A stretch of 64,000 nucleotides of DNA, from the NCBI GenBank assembly GCA_032622095.1, contig CP136061.1, positions 24,678,991 to 24,742,990 on the forward strand, written 5' to 3'. The position numbers were made by a program, and so were the translations under genes. The first letter of the stretch is position 1; every line of letters starts with the position of its first letter. The notes beneath the pieces are model-generated. The model saw only the letters and a list, made by a program, of their open reading frames with translations. It did no database searches and had not been told where the DNA came from. The DNA comes from Siphonodentalium dalli (Eukaryota > Mollusca > Scaphopoda > Gadilida > Siphonodentaliidae). Shown one piece after another: positions 35,467-45,967 of this stretch.

Positions 35467-36930
35467 GAATTTACTAGCGGCTGATCGACGAAACTCCACC
35501 CACATCAGTCCTGTTCACCATGCACACAGTAAATCTGAGCCACTCGGATCTCAATATGACAGGAGTCAATCAAGCAGTGGAAGCAACCAAAGCAACCAAT
35601 CAGAATACGAGAATGTCAAGCCAACAAGTCAATTCGAAGGGAGTCAAGATAGTGGCTTCAGTTCTACAAATAACATGTATAACGTGTCGAAAAATCGTGC
35701 CTCCCGTTACGATAGCACTGATGAACTTAAAACATCCAGCTCGTACGTTTGCGAGCGGAATGAAAAATCAATGGACGAGAAGATAAGTCTCCCCTCTAAA
35801 CATGGAAGTTTGGATGGAGCTTATCGAAAAATTAGTTCTCAAAAATATGGGAGCTTAGACAGCAGACACAGGCATAGTGCTTTTCCATTTGAAAAATCTG
35901 TTTCATATATGGACGATCTCGCACCTTCTAAATATGGAAGTAAGCGCGTTTCCGCAGAATATCCTGAAGAAGGGAATTCGTATTCGCAAGGACATATGAT
36001 TGAGTTGCCCGTCGCCCATGAAAACTCTCGGCTCAGAAATCATTGGCGAGACCCTCATTCGATGGATCCCTCTCCGATCATTCAGAGCCCGAATAAAGGG
36101 TGTACGGCAGAGAAGTGTGTTCCGGGGTGCATGCAGCACAGACTGAGTAGCGGTGAGAGGACATATTTCCAGACGCAGGAATCTCACCCGAGTCTTAATT
36201 CATCATACGATTCTCAGCATAGTTACGAATCTCCTCAACCTAACTCTCAAAACAGCCGATTAGTGACGATAACGAAGCTACAACCTCAAGCGGAAACGAG
36301 TAAACCGTTTGAAATGTCAGACTTTTATCGTTACAGTGAGAAACTTCGTAGACAGCGCGTTATTGACCAGTATTCTCAAATGCTGCTGGGAGACAGTTTT
36401 TCGTCACAGTGTAGCACGCCGTCGCAACATTCATCGGATAGTGATAGCTTACATATAAACATACAGCCCGGTATGCATCATTCTCATAGTCTATCTCCAA
36501 TACACTCTCATGCACATTACCCGGGAGGCCACATGTCGCCATACCCCGGCGGCCACGTGTCGCCCCACCCCGGCGGCCACGTGTCGCCCCACCCCGGCGG
36601 CCATGTGTCGCCACACCCTGGTGGCCACGTGTCGCCGTATAACACGCCAGTGATGCAACGCGCGAATCCTTCACCTCAGTTTCACTCGGACAAACCTGAT
36701 GGGGACCATGCACCTTACACGTCGTCATCGTCGTCGTCAACTTACCACTCTGTGAAAGGTCAAGGACCCCAAGTACATTACACGAAATCGCGTTCCCAAG
36801 TTACTTACAAAAGTCATATGCCTGGTTCTACATTGAAACACGCCCACTACCAGTCGCCTCCACCAATGACGTGTGAGCCCGTGCGAGAGATGCATGGCTC
36901 CACCTCCTCTTCTTCCTCAGGTGCTAACAG
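35467..36930 (+). CDS. INAVA: Exon 7, large disordered Ser/His/Pro-rich exon
   Basis: Entered in phase 2 after TATGTTACAG and left in phase 2 at AACAG|GTGAGG; 488 residues. Visible parts: HSKSEPLGSQYDRSQSSSG; a DSGFSS match to the beta-TrCP phosphodegron (35648-35665); repeated GSLD/YGS motifs at about residues 115-160; RLVTITKLQPQ and SKPFEMSDFYRYSEKLRR near residue 290, which resembles the (K/R)PYEMSDFYKYS-type block of family members; a five-fold PGGHVSPH repeat; and a Ser run. The rest looks disordered. Synonymous changes among the PGGHVSPH units and a frame open for 1.46 kb support real coding. Confidence 0.9.
36521..36640 (+). repeat. Coding 24-bp minisatellite (PGGHVSPH x5)
   Basis: Five 24-nt units in exon 7. 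Third positions vary (CCG GGA, CCC GGC, CCT GGT), while the peptide changes only at Met/Val and at the His/Tyr that ends each unit. That pattern suggests selection on the peptide. It is strongly GC-rich compared with the rest of the window. Confidence 0.9.
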
Positions 36931-37095
36931 GTGAGGCTCGTCGTCATGACGACAGGTTTAGTAAATCCGATCTATGTTGTTTACGTTGTTGCAGATGATG
37001 AAGAGGCCAGTCTGACTGTTCCACTAAAGATGAATGTTGATCTGGAGGGAATATCATGTGACTTCAGTCGTGCAGAAAGAACGCAGAAACAGAAT

Positions 37096-37306
37096 TTAAC
37101 CCTTTCTATACTGAATGGATTCTCCCACCAAGTTAAAATCTGTACATCGGAATGGTCTGTTAATGATTTGGAGGGATGTACAGGTTATATAAGCAGACAT
37201 CAGATAATAAATGGGCAGAAGGAGTCGTCCTATGTTGAACTTATTATCTGAATAATTCCTGTGGGATAACTACTCGTCAATGAGTGTTTAGTATAGAAAG
37301 GGTTAA
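37096..37306 (+). repeat. Family C MITE, complete copy
   Basis: TTAACCCTTTCTATACTGAA to TTTAGTATAGAAAGGGTTAA, with TTAA at both ends, 211 bp. It contains GGAATGGTCTGTTAATGATT, GGAGGGATGTACAGG, CAGATAATAAATG and TTGAACTTATTATCTGAA. It is the best reference for family C and lies 165 bp downstream of exon 7. Confidence 0.85.
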
Positions 37307-37361
37307 AACGCAGTGAATTTTTACCATTGTACTTTTAACTCCCACAATATTGAACACAGAG

Positions 37362-37520
37362 TAATCACTTGATTGAACTGGTGATGTGAAATAATTCATG
37401 AGAGGCAGGGACATTGTACAAACACAAGAGCACATTGCGCTCTTGTGTTTTACATAACAGTCCCTGCCTCGATTTAATTATTTCACGTCACCAGTTCAAT
37501 CAAGTGATTACTCTGTTAAT
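37362..37520. repeat. Palindromic repeat of about 155 bp
   Basis: CAGAGTAATCACTTGATTGA is answered by AATCAAGTGATTACTCTG-type sequence, with GAGGCAGGGAC and GTCCCTGCCTC nearer the centre and AAGAGCACATTGCGCTCTTG at the tip. It is a hairpin-forming element of unknown family. Confidence 0.75.
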
Positions 37521-37755
37521 TATATTCCACTTTAAACACCTGATTTACCAGAAATTTTAATAATACCACGATTATAAATTTTGATAGTGCATATGAATAC
37601 ATAAAACGCTAGTTAAAGTGACATAATTCACTAGTGAAATAATCGTTTATAATCACTCGAAACATCAAGGTAAATCACACATAGGAATGTAATAACTTGT
37701 TATTCTAATCGGAAATTCATGTATTTTCACGTTACGATTAAAGATGGATTATCTC

Positions 37756-38089
37756 TTAACCCTTTACCCAACAAACCGGCCAAAACCGGCCAAATAAAGC
37801 TTCAACGGCCTAAAATATCTTCGGTCTGTCTCAATAGAACCATACAAATATGGATATCATTGGAACCGGCTCCTTGACCACATTGTGATAGTTACTGTTA
37901 TGCGCCCTGTGCCAATGCATTCTCTTATATATGCGATCGACCATAGGTCGCCTCGCATATATAAGAGAATGCATTGGCCTAAAAAAAACACTTTTTACCA
38001 TTTTTATGTTTACCCATACCATAGTATGGTAAACATAGTGTCGTTGCCCGGATTGACCACTCGTCGTTAGTCCGTCCGTCCGTCCGTCC

Positions 38090-38131
<42 letters not shown>

Positions 38132-39715
38132 AGACACTTTACGCATGGTGCGATAACTGAAATATTATCTATCTGATCGGAACCAAATTAAGTATGTAAG
38201 TTTCTTGGCCCAAAATACAGATCGAGTTCGAATATGGATTTGATCGGAATTTTATTTACGGAGTTATGGCCCTTTTTCGACTTAGAATTCACGAATTCTA
38301 TGATAACTAAAAAAAAATGATCTGATCAGAACTGATCAGAACCAAATTTGGTATGTCAGTTTCTCCACCTAACATACAGTTCGAGTTCGAATATGGGTTT
38401 GATCAGATTATTTTTAATGGAGTTATGGCCCTTTGACATAGAATTAATGCATGCTTCAATAAATCTACTAGTTTTCATCTGATAAGAACCATATTTGGTA
38501 TGTGAGTTTGTCAACTCAAAATACAGATCGAGTTTGAATATGGGTCAGATCCTGTTTTTTATACCAGAGTTATGGCCCCGTTTTAACTTAGAATTGAACA
38601 GATTTGATATTTGCTTGCAACATATAACCAGAAGCAGCTTATAATTAACTGTGGTATCTGTGAGAAAGAGACTAGAGTTAAACTCTATTATTGATAATGA
38701 AATCTGATACTCACTGCTGCTAGACATCTGTTTATTGCATTTCCATAGTGTGTGGACCCTGTTGGCTCAGGACTCCCAGGCAGCTCTTTGTCAGATTTAG
38801 GCTGCCTATCAATGCATTGTTCAAGTGACATACAGTCCCCTAATTTTATAGAGTTAAAATTGTTAACCCTGGTCATCAATTTTATGCTTTTGTATATTTT
38901 TCATGTAGTCATTCTCCTATTATATCCCATTCGATTGTACAGTATGGACTTTTGTAGTTAAAATGAACCCTTCTCAACATTCCTGATACTTAATAGAATT
39001 GAGATGTATGTAAATTTGGTATGTGAGTACATAATGCGATAACTCAAACATTTTCTATCCGATCGGAACCAAATTTTGTATATGGGTTTCTCAGCCCAAA
39101 ATACATATCGAGTTTGAATTTGGATTTGATCCGAGATTTTGTTACAGAGTTATGGCCCTTTTTCCACTCAGAATTAACACATTGCCATAACTCAAACATT
39201 TTTTATCTGATTGGAACCAAATTTGGTATGTGAGTTTCACACCCCAAAATACTGAGTGAGTTGAATATGGGTTTGATCCGATTAATTTTAAAGGAGTTAT
39301 GACCCTTTTTTGAAAGAATTATTATTTTTTTTTACTTTTATAATAATAATAAAAAAAATGTCATTGACTCTTTCATTTGTTTTCATTTAGATATTGATGA
39401 TTATGATACAAGTTGATAAAATGGTTCCCAATGTGTCCAAAAAAATTTGAAAAACTAACATCATTATAACTCTGCCAATGGTACCCCGAATCACCACACC
39501 AAATTTGTTTAAATCGGTTCAAAATCATCGCCAAGGGATGGGTTAACATCTGCCGATCGTGATCGGCCTCTCGTTTCTTACATTCTTTAACAATTTTATA
39601 ATTTTTAATGTGTTAAGCCAATGCATTCTCTTATATATGCGAGGCGACCTATGGTCGACTCACATATATAAGAGAATGCATTGGCACAGGGCCCTTCTGT
39701 TGGGTAAAGGGTTAA
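37756..39715 (+). mobile_element. Family A MITE interrupted by a 1.57-kb tandem-type element
   Basis: The left TTAACCCTTTACCC, unique arm and first palindrome run to 38005. The loop resumes near 39575 with TTCTTACATTCTTTAAC, then the second palindrome and GGGTAAAGGGTTAA. Compared with the intact loop at 11757-11820 the join is clean, so a foreign element of about 1570 bp landed in the A-loop T-tract. The MITE is in the forward direction. Confidence 0.85.
38006..39575. repeat. Nested (GTCC)n/(GTCT)n and GAGTTATGGCCC tandem element
   Basis: It opens ATGTTTACCCATACCATAGTATGGTAAAC (an inverted motif), passes GTCC and GTCT runs (38071-38132), then diverged units with AACCAAATTTGGTATGTGAG and GAGTTATGGCCCTTTTT. 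It closes CGCCAAGGGATGGGTTAACATCTGCCGATCGTGATCGGCC. The unit spacing is about 120-190 bp. A remnant of the closing part lies just before exon 8 at 52517-52555. A relative sits at 50160-50515. Confidence 0.75.
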
Positions 39716-39771
39716 AAGAACAAATTTGAAATAGTTGCGTGGGTATAAAATAATAAATATGAACTGAAGAC

Positions 39772-40147
39772 CCCTGTCCGGAAAGGCTTCTATCAATTAA
39801 TATTGATTTTATTTCGAATATTTTATTGGGACCGTTTATTTGTCTATTTTTTAGATCAGACCATTCGGGTGATACCATATAGCGATATAGAGCATTAGGC
39901 TGTTCCTATGGTTACGCACCGAACGTCAAATGTCCCAGATTGATTGACTGTATTGTTTCATTCCGTAGTTATAAGCGATAATGAGTTTAATTAACGTTTA
40001 TTTGTGACAAAATTACACACAAAAAATTCTGGTCTCTGTTAACAGTAACCGCTATTGTTTGTTAGCTAAACAACCATACCTTTTTAGACCAGAAAATATT
40101 CAAAATAAAATTAATATTGATCGACAGAAGCAATTCCTGACAGGAGT
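39772..40147. repeat. TIR element of unassigned family
   Basis: CCTGTCCGGAAAGGCTTCTA and TCAATTAATATTGATTTTAT at the left are answered at the right by AAAATTAATATTGATCGA and GAAGCAATTCCTGACAGG. A further partial left end (GTCCGGAAATGCTTCTATCA) is at 49690. No target duplication was found. Confidence 0.6.
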
Positions 40148-40169
40148 CTCTGATTCAGATATAAAATAT

Positions 40170-40260
40170 TTTATACCCCGGTAACTATATAATACATGTT
40201 TACAAAGAGATAATCCACCTTTATACCCCGGTAACTATATAATACACCTTTAAAGGGAAA
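40170..40260. repeat. Two copies of a 50-bp direct repeat
   Basis: TTTATACCCCGGTAACTATA and ATAATACA occur twice, about 50 bp apart. Nothing else in 40148-40818 is recognised. Confidence 0.7.
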
Positions 40261-40818
40261 AACATAATCTCTTTAGTATTACCTTCTATCTTGAACTCTT
40301 CTAAAGATCTGCAGTAGGGTTTTTCTAACCAATATCTGCTTTCACATGCTAAAGCTCAGAAGCTTTGGCCAATAGTACAATATAATGTAAAATTAGCAGC
40401 TTGTTTCCAATTCGGTTACTTTTAATTAAGGGGGGGGGGCAATTTTTTCCTTTTAGTTGATATATCAGATGTCAGTACTACAAAACTTTCACGCATGTAA
40501 GTTACAAGAGAGGAAAATGTTTACTCTTTAACAAATGGATGTTGATTTGCTTGCAAAAGCATTCCACAGACCAATTGGCACCTATACTCTATGGAACTCA
40601 AGCAAATCAATATCAATATCCTTCCATGACATTTTTATGTGTCAAACCAACTTGCATCCATACTATATGGAATGCTACAAAATCGCATTCATTACTAAAT
40701 TACTTATATTTACACTCAACCGAGTCAACTTGTAGATTAAAAGAGCATTAAGCACCGATTTCCAACGTTATTCACATAGTTTGTTATAAGTTACGTCTGC
40801 ACAAATAATGGATGCAAG

Positions 40819-41190
40819 CAGGGGCGCCGGAAGAGGGGGGGGGGCAGAGGGGGCAGCTGACCCCCCCTGCCCTTGACCAAGGGGGGGGCGAGCGGGGGCA
40901 GGACTTGCCCTTTTTCTGGAGACAGAAAATGCTTTTTGTGTGTTTAATCTCGTGTTTTTATAGCAAAATGTGACTTTTTTGGTCCAAATACCACCAATTT
41001 CACAAGGAATATTAATTTTTTGTCAATTTGATCACAAAACGGCCATAAAAACCGACAAATACCATTAAAATAGGGATTTTTGCCACAATGAATTTATGGT
41101 TATTTTCCCGAGTTTGCGGAGAAAATGCCCTTTTTTGCGGAAAAGTGCCCTTTTTGTAGGCTCTGCCCTTGGATACTTCTGGTGCCCCTG
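40819..41190. mobile_element. 372-bp hAT-like MITE
   Basis: Ends CAGGGGCGCCGGAAG and CTTCTGGTGCCCCTG; flanks GATGCAAG (40811-40818) and GATGTAAG (41191-41198), an 8-bp duplication with one change. G/C-rich at the left and T-rich inside, with the phrase TGCCCTTTTT recurring. CAGGGGCG-type termini are typical of hAT elements. Confidence 0.82.
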
Positions 41191-41198
41191 GATGTAAG

Positions 41199-41554
41199 TA
41201 AGCCAGTGCATTCTCTTATATATGCGAGGCTTCCTATGGGAGACTTATATATAAAGAATGTACTGGCACAAGATCATTAATGCTTGGCATACAGTAATGT
41301 CCTAAATAATCCACTCCTTAAGGAGTCCATTATTTAGGGCATTACTGAGAGCTTTCCGATGAATGGCAACAAGCCATATTTCTGACTAAAACCTGAAAAA
41401 TTACCCATAATTCTGCACTGTGGGGAGTTGATTATTTAGGGCATTACTGAGAGCTTTCCGATGAATGGCAACAAGCCATATTTCTGACTAAAACCTGAAA
41501 AATTACCCATAATTCTGCTGTGGTTAAGGAGTTGATTATTTAGGGCATTACTGT
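41199..41554. repeat. Family B fragment followed by a tandemly rearranged family P element
   Basis: A partial family B palindrome (41199-41288) adjoins CAGTAATGTCCTAAATAATC. The P arms then occur one and a half times in tandem (GAGAGCTTTCCGATGAATGG at 41347 and 41449), ending GGGCATTACTG at 41554. Unequal exchange or replication slippage between palindrome arms would give this pattern. Confidence 0.7.
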
Positions 41555-42542
41555 AGGACAGCCGATATGGTTATTATCACATGGCATTGATCACATTCAC
41601 AGCCAACTTTTTTCAAGGGTGATCAAATTTTATAATTAGCTTTTCAAATTCCTTTCCTTTATGATGCGATATATGACATCCTCGCTTCAACTTGCGACTA
41701 AAATGGCGACGTCATGCTCCACTGGGTTCATTTTTATATTACTCAAGCAATTTCTCAACATTGATCGAAAAACTTAGACATATAAATGATGAACTAATAT
41801 TTTATTAATTTCTTCCCTCATGTAAGTCATTTTCCATTCATCTAGTCAAGAATGTCATTAGCCAAACAATTGTCGTTCATTACACTCACATGCATATGAA
41901 AAGCTGGTTATGAATGTGATCGCCCTTGAAAAGCTGGCTACATTTGTGATCGATTTGAAAACTGGCTGTGAATGTGATCGCTCTTGAAAGCTGGCTATGA
42001 ATGTGAATGATGAACAATGAACCCATCTGCCGTAGGACAGGCATTTCTCTGAACTTGTATTTACGTGCACTCAAGTTTTATGTTACTGACCTCAGGAACG
42101 TTTTAAGAATGCTACATAATTTTAAGAAATTCAAATTTTAAGGCCAACAATGTGTCAAATTTGTACTTAATCAAGGGATAATTATATCTCTTCATGTATT
42201 TTGTTCACGCTTGAATTGCTCCCTGAATATTCCATTTATTAGATATACAATGGTTATCTGTTGTGACTGTGCCATTTATTTATATTCTAACTTATGAGAT
42301 TATTGTGTGTTAATCTCGGTGAATCCCAATCTGATAACATTTTTATGTTGGGCTGATTACAGATTGTTCTGGACCTATTCTTAAAAATTCTGAATGGTTC
42401 CAGATAAATCTTCTCTGCCCTGCAAGATTCAAAACAGCCTTATTTCCAACAAAACAATAATGTCCATTTAGAATTGGACGTAAAACGATCATGTCCATTT
42501 AAAATAGGACGTAAAACAATGGAAAAGCTGCATTCTTTCATT
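41555..42542. other. Intron 7 stretch with one weak tandem repeat
   Basis: At 41900-42005 the phrase GAAAAGCTGGCTATGAATGTGATCG recurs four times (unit about 31-36 bp). The rest is unique AT-rich DNA. Confidence 0.6.
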
Positions 42543-42790
42543 TTAACCATTTCATAACGGGAGCTGCGCTGGTGCAGCATTAAATCTCCTGTGACAGTGC
42601 ATTATCTTATATATGTGAGTCTCCCATAAGGATCCTCTCATATATAAGAGAATGCACCGTCTTACAAGAAGGTATATAATGTTAGGTCAATGTATTCTCT
42701 TCTATATGCGAGGCTTCCGAGATTCACACATATAAGAGTATGCATTGGCACAGGGTTCTCACAAGTAAGCTCCTGTCATGGAAGGCTTAA
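42543..42790 (-). repeat. Family B MITE, diverged complete copy
   Basis: TTAACCATTTCATAACGGGA to GCTCCTGTCATGGAAGGCTTAA. It has two eroded palindromes with TTAA at both ends. Confidence 0.75.
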
Positions 42791-42855
42791 GGAAGAACTA
42801 TTTAATGGAAATAATTTCAGTTTAAGGATGTCATAATATTTACCATCTAAATCCT

Positions 42856-43305
42856 TTAAAGGCCCACTTAATTTTCGAATCACCAGATCACATTATATAC
42901 AACATATTCCATATTATATACCATCTGAAAGAGGAAGCTCCAACACATTGTATTATCAACTGATCCCGCCGAATAAACTGGGAACATATTGTTTTTGTCG
43001 AGGTACTGAGATGTGTTCTGTGATTAATTTTGATCCGGACTGTACTGTAAAGTCTATTATTCTTAATGGAAGGGGAATAACTCTATCTCATAGTTTGACT
43101 TCCGATGCATTCTGGGTTGACAATGGGGAAGTCTTGGAATGAATCTGAGAATCTCTATCACTTGGTGGACACTCCAAGGCCACAGCTGTTCCGTATTCTG
43201 GTGGAATATATATATTTTTGGTTCCTCTTCCAAATGGTATATAATATGAGATATGGTGTGTATAATGTTATCTGGTCATTCGAATAATTAAGTGGGCCTT
43301 TAAAC
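42856..43305. mobile_element. Family F TIR element, 450 bp
   Basis: AAAGGCCCACTTAATTTTCG at the left and the complement TAATTAAGTGGGCCTTTAAA at the right, followed inward by AATCACCAGAT/ATCTGGTCATT. TTTAAA borders both ends, so a TTAA-type duplication is possible. The 64-aa frame at 42948-43142 has no known relatives to me and is probably chance. Confidence 0.7.
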
Positions 43306-43485
43306 TAATTCATTATAAGAGACCAAAGTTATTCATTTTGCAGTTTAGAATATTTCTACAAATGAAATCATTTAATAACCGTCAGTCAAGTCAACCCCAA
43401 CAGATTTCTGAGACATTTGGGATTGAGCATCTTAAAATATTTATTTATTCATTCGAAATGACATGATTGTTTGTTGATTATATGT

Positions 43486-43885
43486 TTAACCCTTTACCCA
43501 ATAGAACGGCCCTGTGCCAATGCATTCTCTTATATATGCGAGTCGACCATAGGTCGCCTCGCATATATAAGAGAATGCATTGGCTTAACACATTAAAAAT
43601 TATAAAATTGTTAAAGAATGTAAGAAAAAATGTTAAAAAGTGTTAAAAAAAGATTTTTTTTAGGCCAATGCATTCTCTTATATATGCGAGGCGACCTATG
43701 GTCGACTCGCATATATAAGAGAATGCATTGGCACAGGGCATAACTGTAACTATCACAATGTGGTCAAGGAGCTGGTTCCAATGATATTCAAATTTGTATG
43801 GTTCTATTGAGACAGACCGAAGATATTTTAGGCTGTTGAAGCCTTATTTGGGCGTTTTTGGCCGGTTTGTTGGGTAAAGGGTTAA
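43486..43885 (-). repeat. Family A MITE, reverse, complete
   Basis: TTAA at both ends, two palindromes around the loop TTAACACATTAAAAATTATA, and the unique arm at the right. It is the mirror image of the copy at 11517 and nearly as well kept. Confidence 0.88.
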
Positions 43886-43999
43886 CCTTTAAAGCAATAA
43901 TAATTCCAGTAATACCTCATTGGCAGGAATTTTGGGATTCATTGAGATTGTTTTATACAAGTTTATTATACTTTTTTGTATATTTGTACAATTTTCTGA

Positions 44000-45190
44000 A
44001 CATTTTGAATCCAGTCATTTCAGTGAATATTCATATTGAATAAACAATCATGAATAGTAATTTATTGACTATTTTGGGCTCCCTTCGGACTAAACTTATC
44101 ATATTTTGGGAAGGGGTACACATTGTATTCCATGGTTGATATCTACTGTATTGTAATGATAGCATGAAGAGACTCCAGTGGCTACAATAATAGGGCTATG
44201 TTTACAATAATCTATTGATAAATGGTCGATCTATTACATGCATTAGACCTACTTGATAGTTAGATCGTATTCATTATACATATAAACAAATAGCTGATTC
44301 TTTCGTACAATTTCAAGATGCAAATTGCAAAGTTTGTAAAAACATCGCCACTAATTAAGAAATTAATGTAGTGGGTGTGTGTGTGTTATTGGGGGATACT
44401 CAGAAGAATATGGAGAAATTTATCTATTTTTATCACATAATCAGCCCCGAAATCCGACCTCATATTTTTTAGTAAGATACATGTGTATTATTGGCATGTG
44501 CAGTGACATAAGAGCTCAGCGCAATGATATCGATGGCAATGCCGAAACTTGAGTATTATGTTTATTAGAATTTAATTATGATATTCAATTTGTGTTGGGT
44601 TATTTAGTGTAGACTGTGAGATAAAAATGGGAGATAATGGTGGTTGACCAATTTTGTCAATGTGAAATGACATTAAAAATGGGACAATATTTTTCTATGT
44701 TAACCCCAGCCATTTTGAGATCGCTTTTCCTTGCTAAACTGTGATAAATGGATGTCAAATTCATCGCATTTCTATTCAAGATTTATTAACTGAGTGCACT
44801 GAATTTGATTCAAGCCTCGTTAAAGCTTGGCTCGAATCAAATTTACTACACTCGGTTAATAAATTTTTTGTAGAATTGTGATTCAAATCTTCTTTTTCTT
44901 GCATTCCTTATTGAAAGTCAAGAACGAAATATCACATGTTCAAATCATTGTTATGTAAACAAAACTACTACAGTGATTTGTCAACAAACATTGCTAAGTA
45001 ACATTGATTATCGCGTAGTAAGTTAAAATAGCTTAGTCTCAATATATTTTTCTATGCTTTGGCCTCTTCCAATGTTTAACGTCAAGATTTGGTTAAACTT
45101 CGAGATCTTAATGAATAATTGGGCATTGATTAGTTGTAACAGTAATGTTTACATGACAATGGTTTTGATGTGCAAAATCTCGTTATTGGA
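44000..45190. other. Intron 7 stretch with a small palindrome
   Basis: TATTAACTGAGTGCACTGAA and its complement near 44785-44875 make an 80-bp hairpin with the tip CTTTAA. Otherwise nothing is recognised. Confidence 0.55.
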
Positions 45191-45196
45191 AAATAA

Positions 45197-45621
45197 TTAA
45201 CCCTTTCATGGCGGGAGCTGCGCTGGCGCAACATTAAAGACCCTGTGCCAATGCATTCTCATATATATGCGAGTCGACCATAGGTCGCCTCGCATATATA
45301 AGAGAATGCATTGGCCTAACAATTTTTTATCAATTTTTCTTACATTGTTAAATAATTTTTATCAATTTTTCTTACATTCTTTAACAAATTTATCAATTTT
45401 TCTTACATTCTTTATCAATGTTTATCATTTTTTCTTACATTCTTTACCATTTTTTAAAATAATTTTTTTTTAAATGTTCTTACATTTATTTACAATTATA
45501 AAAAATGATATAAAATTTGTTAGGCCAATGCATTCTCTTATATATGCGAGGCAACTTATGGTTGACTCGCATGTATAAGAGAATGCATTGGCACAGGGTT
45601 TTCGCAAAAATTCAGGGTTAA
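45197..45621 (+). repeat. A/B hybrid MITE with expanded loop
   Basis: The left end is family B (TTAACCCTTTCATGGCGGGA, CTGCGCTGGCGCAACATTAA), but the palindromes carry the family A centre (GTCGACCATAGGTCG). The loop is stretched to about 200 bp by repeats of TTTTTCTTACATTCTTTA. It ends GGGTTTTCGCAAAAATTCAGGGTTAA. This copy ties the two families together. Confidence 0.75.
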
Positions 45622-45967
45622 TCATGGAAATTATAACAAAGTCAATCGGTGATGATAGTTGTTTTAGAGACTTTTATAAAATTTATCTTTTTTCACATGA
45701 ACTGTCTTCGAAGATATGGTGCTGGTGTAACACGTCATCTCCCCCTTGGATTGGTCCCCACCACCCTGGATACTACCCACCCATATATATTTTCTTGAAT
45801 GTGTCATAAAGACGCTGGCTTTTTCTCAAATCGTCGGATTAGCCAAACAGCGAAAATGACAACTTAAGAAAATATAACGGTTCTTTTTCTTACCAGCATC
45901 AGTTTGGCCTACCAGCATCATAGCATTTCAGCAGGACCCCCAACATCATAGCAAATTAGCAGGACCA

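Noticed and set aside
36995-37093. Possible exon after a 64-bp mini-intron (GTGAGG...TTGCAG) following exon 7, with an open frame DDEEASLTVPLKMNVDL
   Set aside because: Exon 7 leaves in phase 2, which reads AGA TGA at this acceptor. The open frame needs phase 1. Exon 8 at 52591 joins in phase and has the conserved C-terminus.
38071-38132. GTCC/GTCT run considered as an isolated microsatellite
   Set aside because: It is the opening part of a larger tandem element that recurs with the same run elsewhere, so it is not independent.
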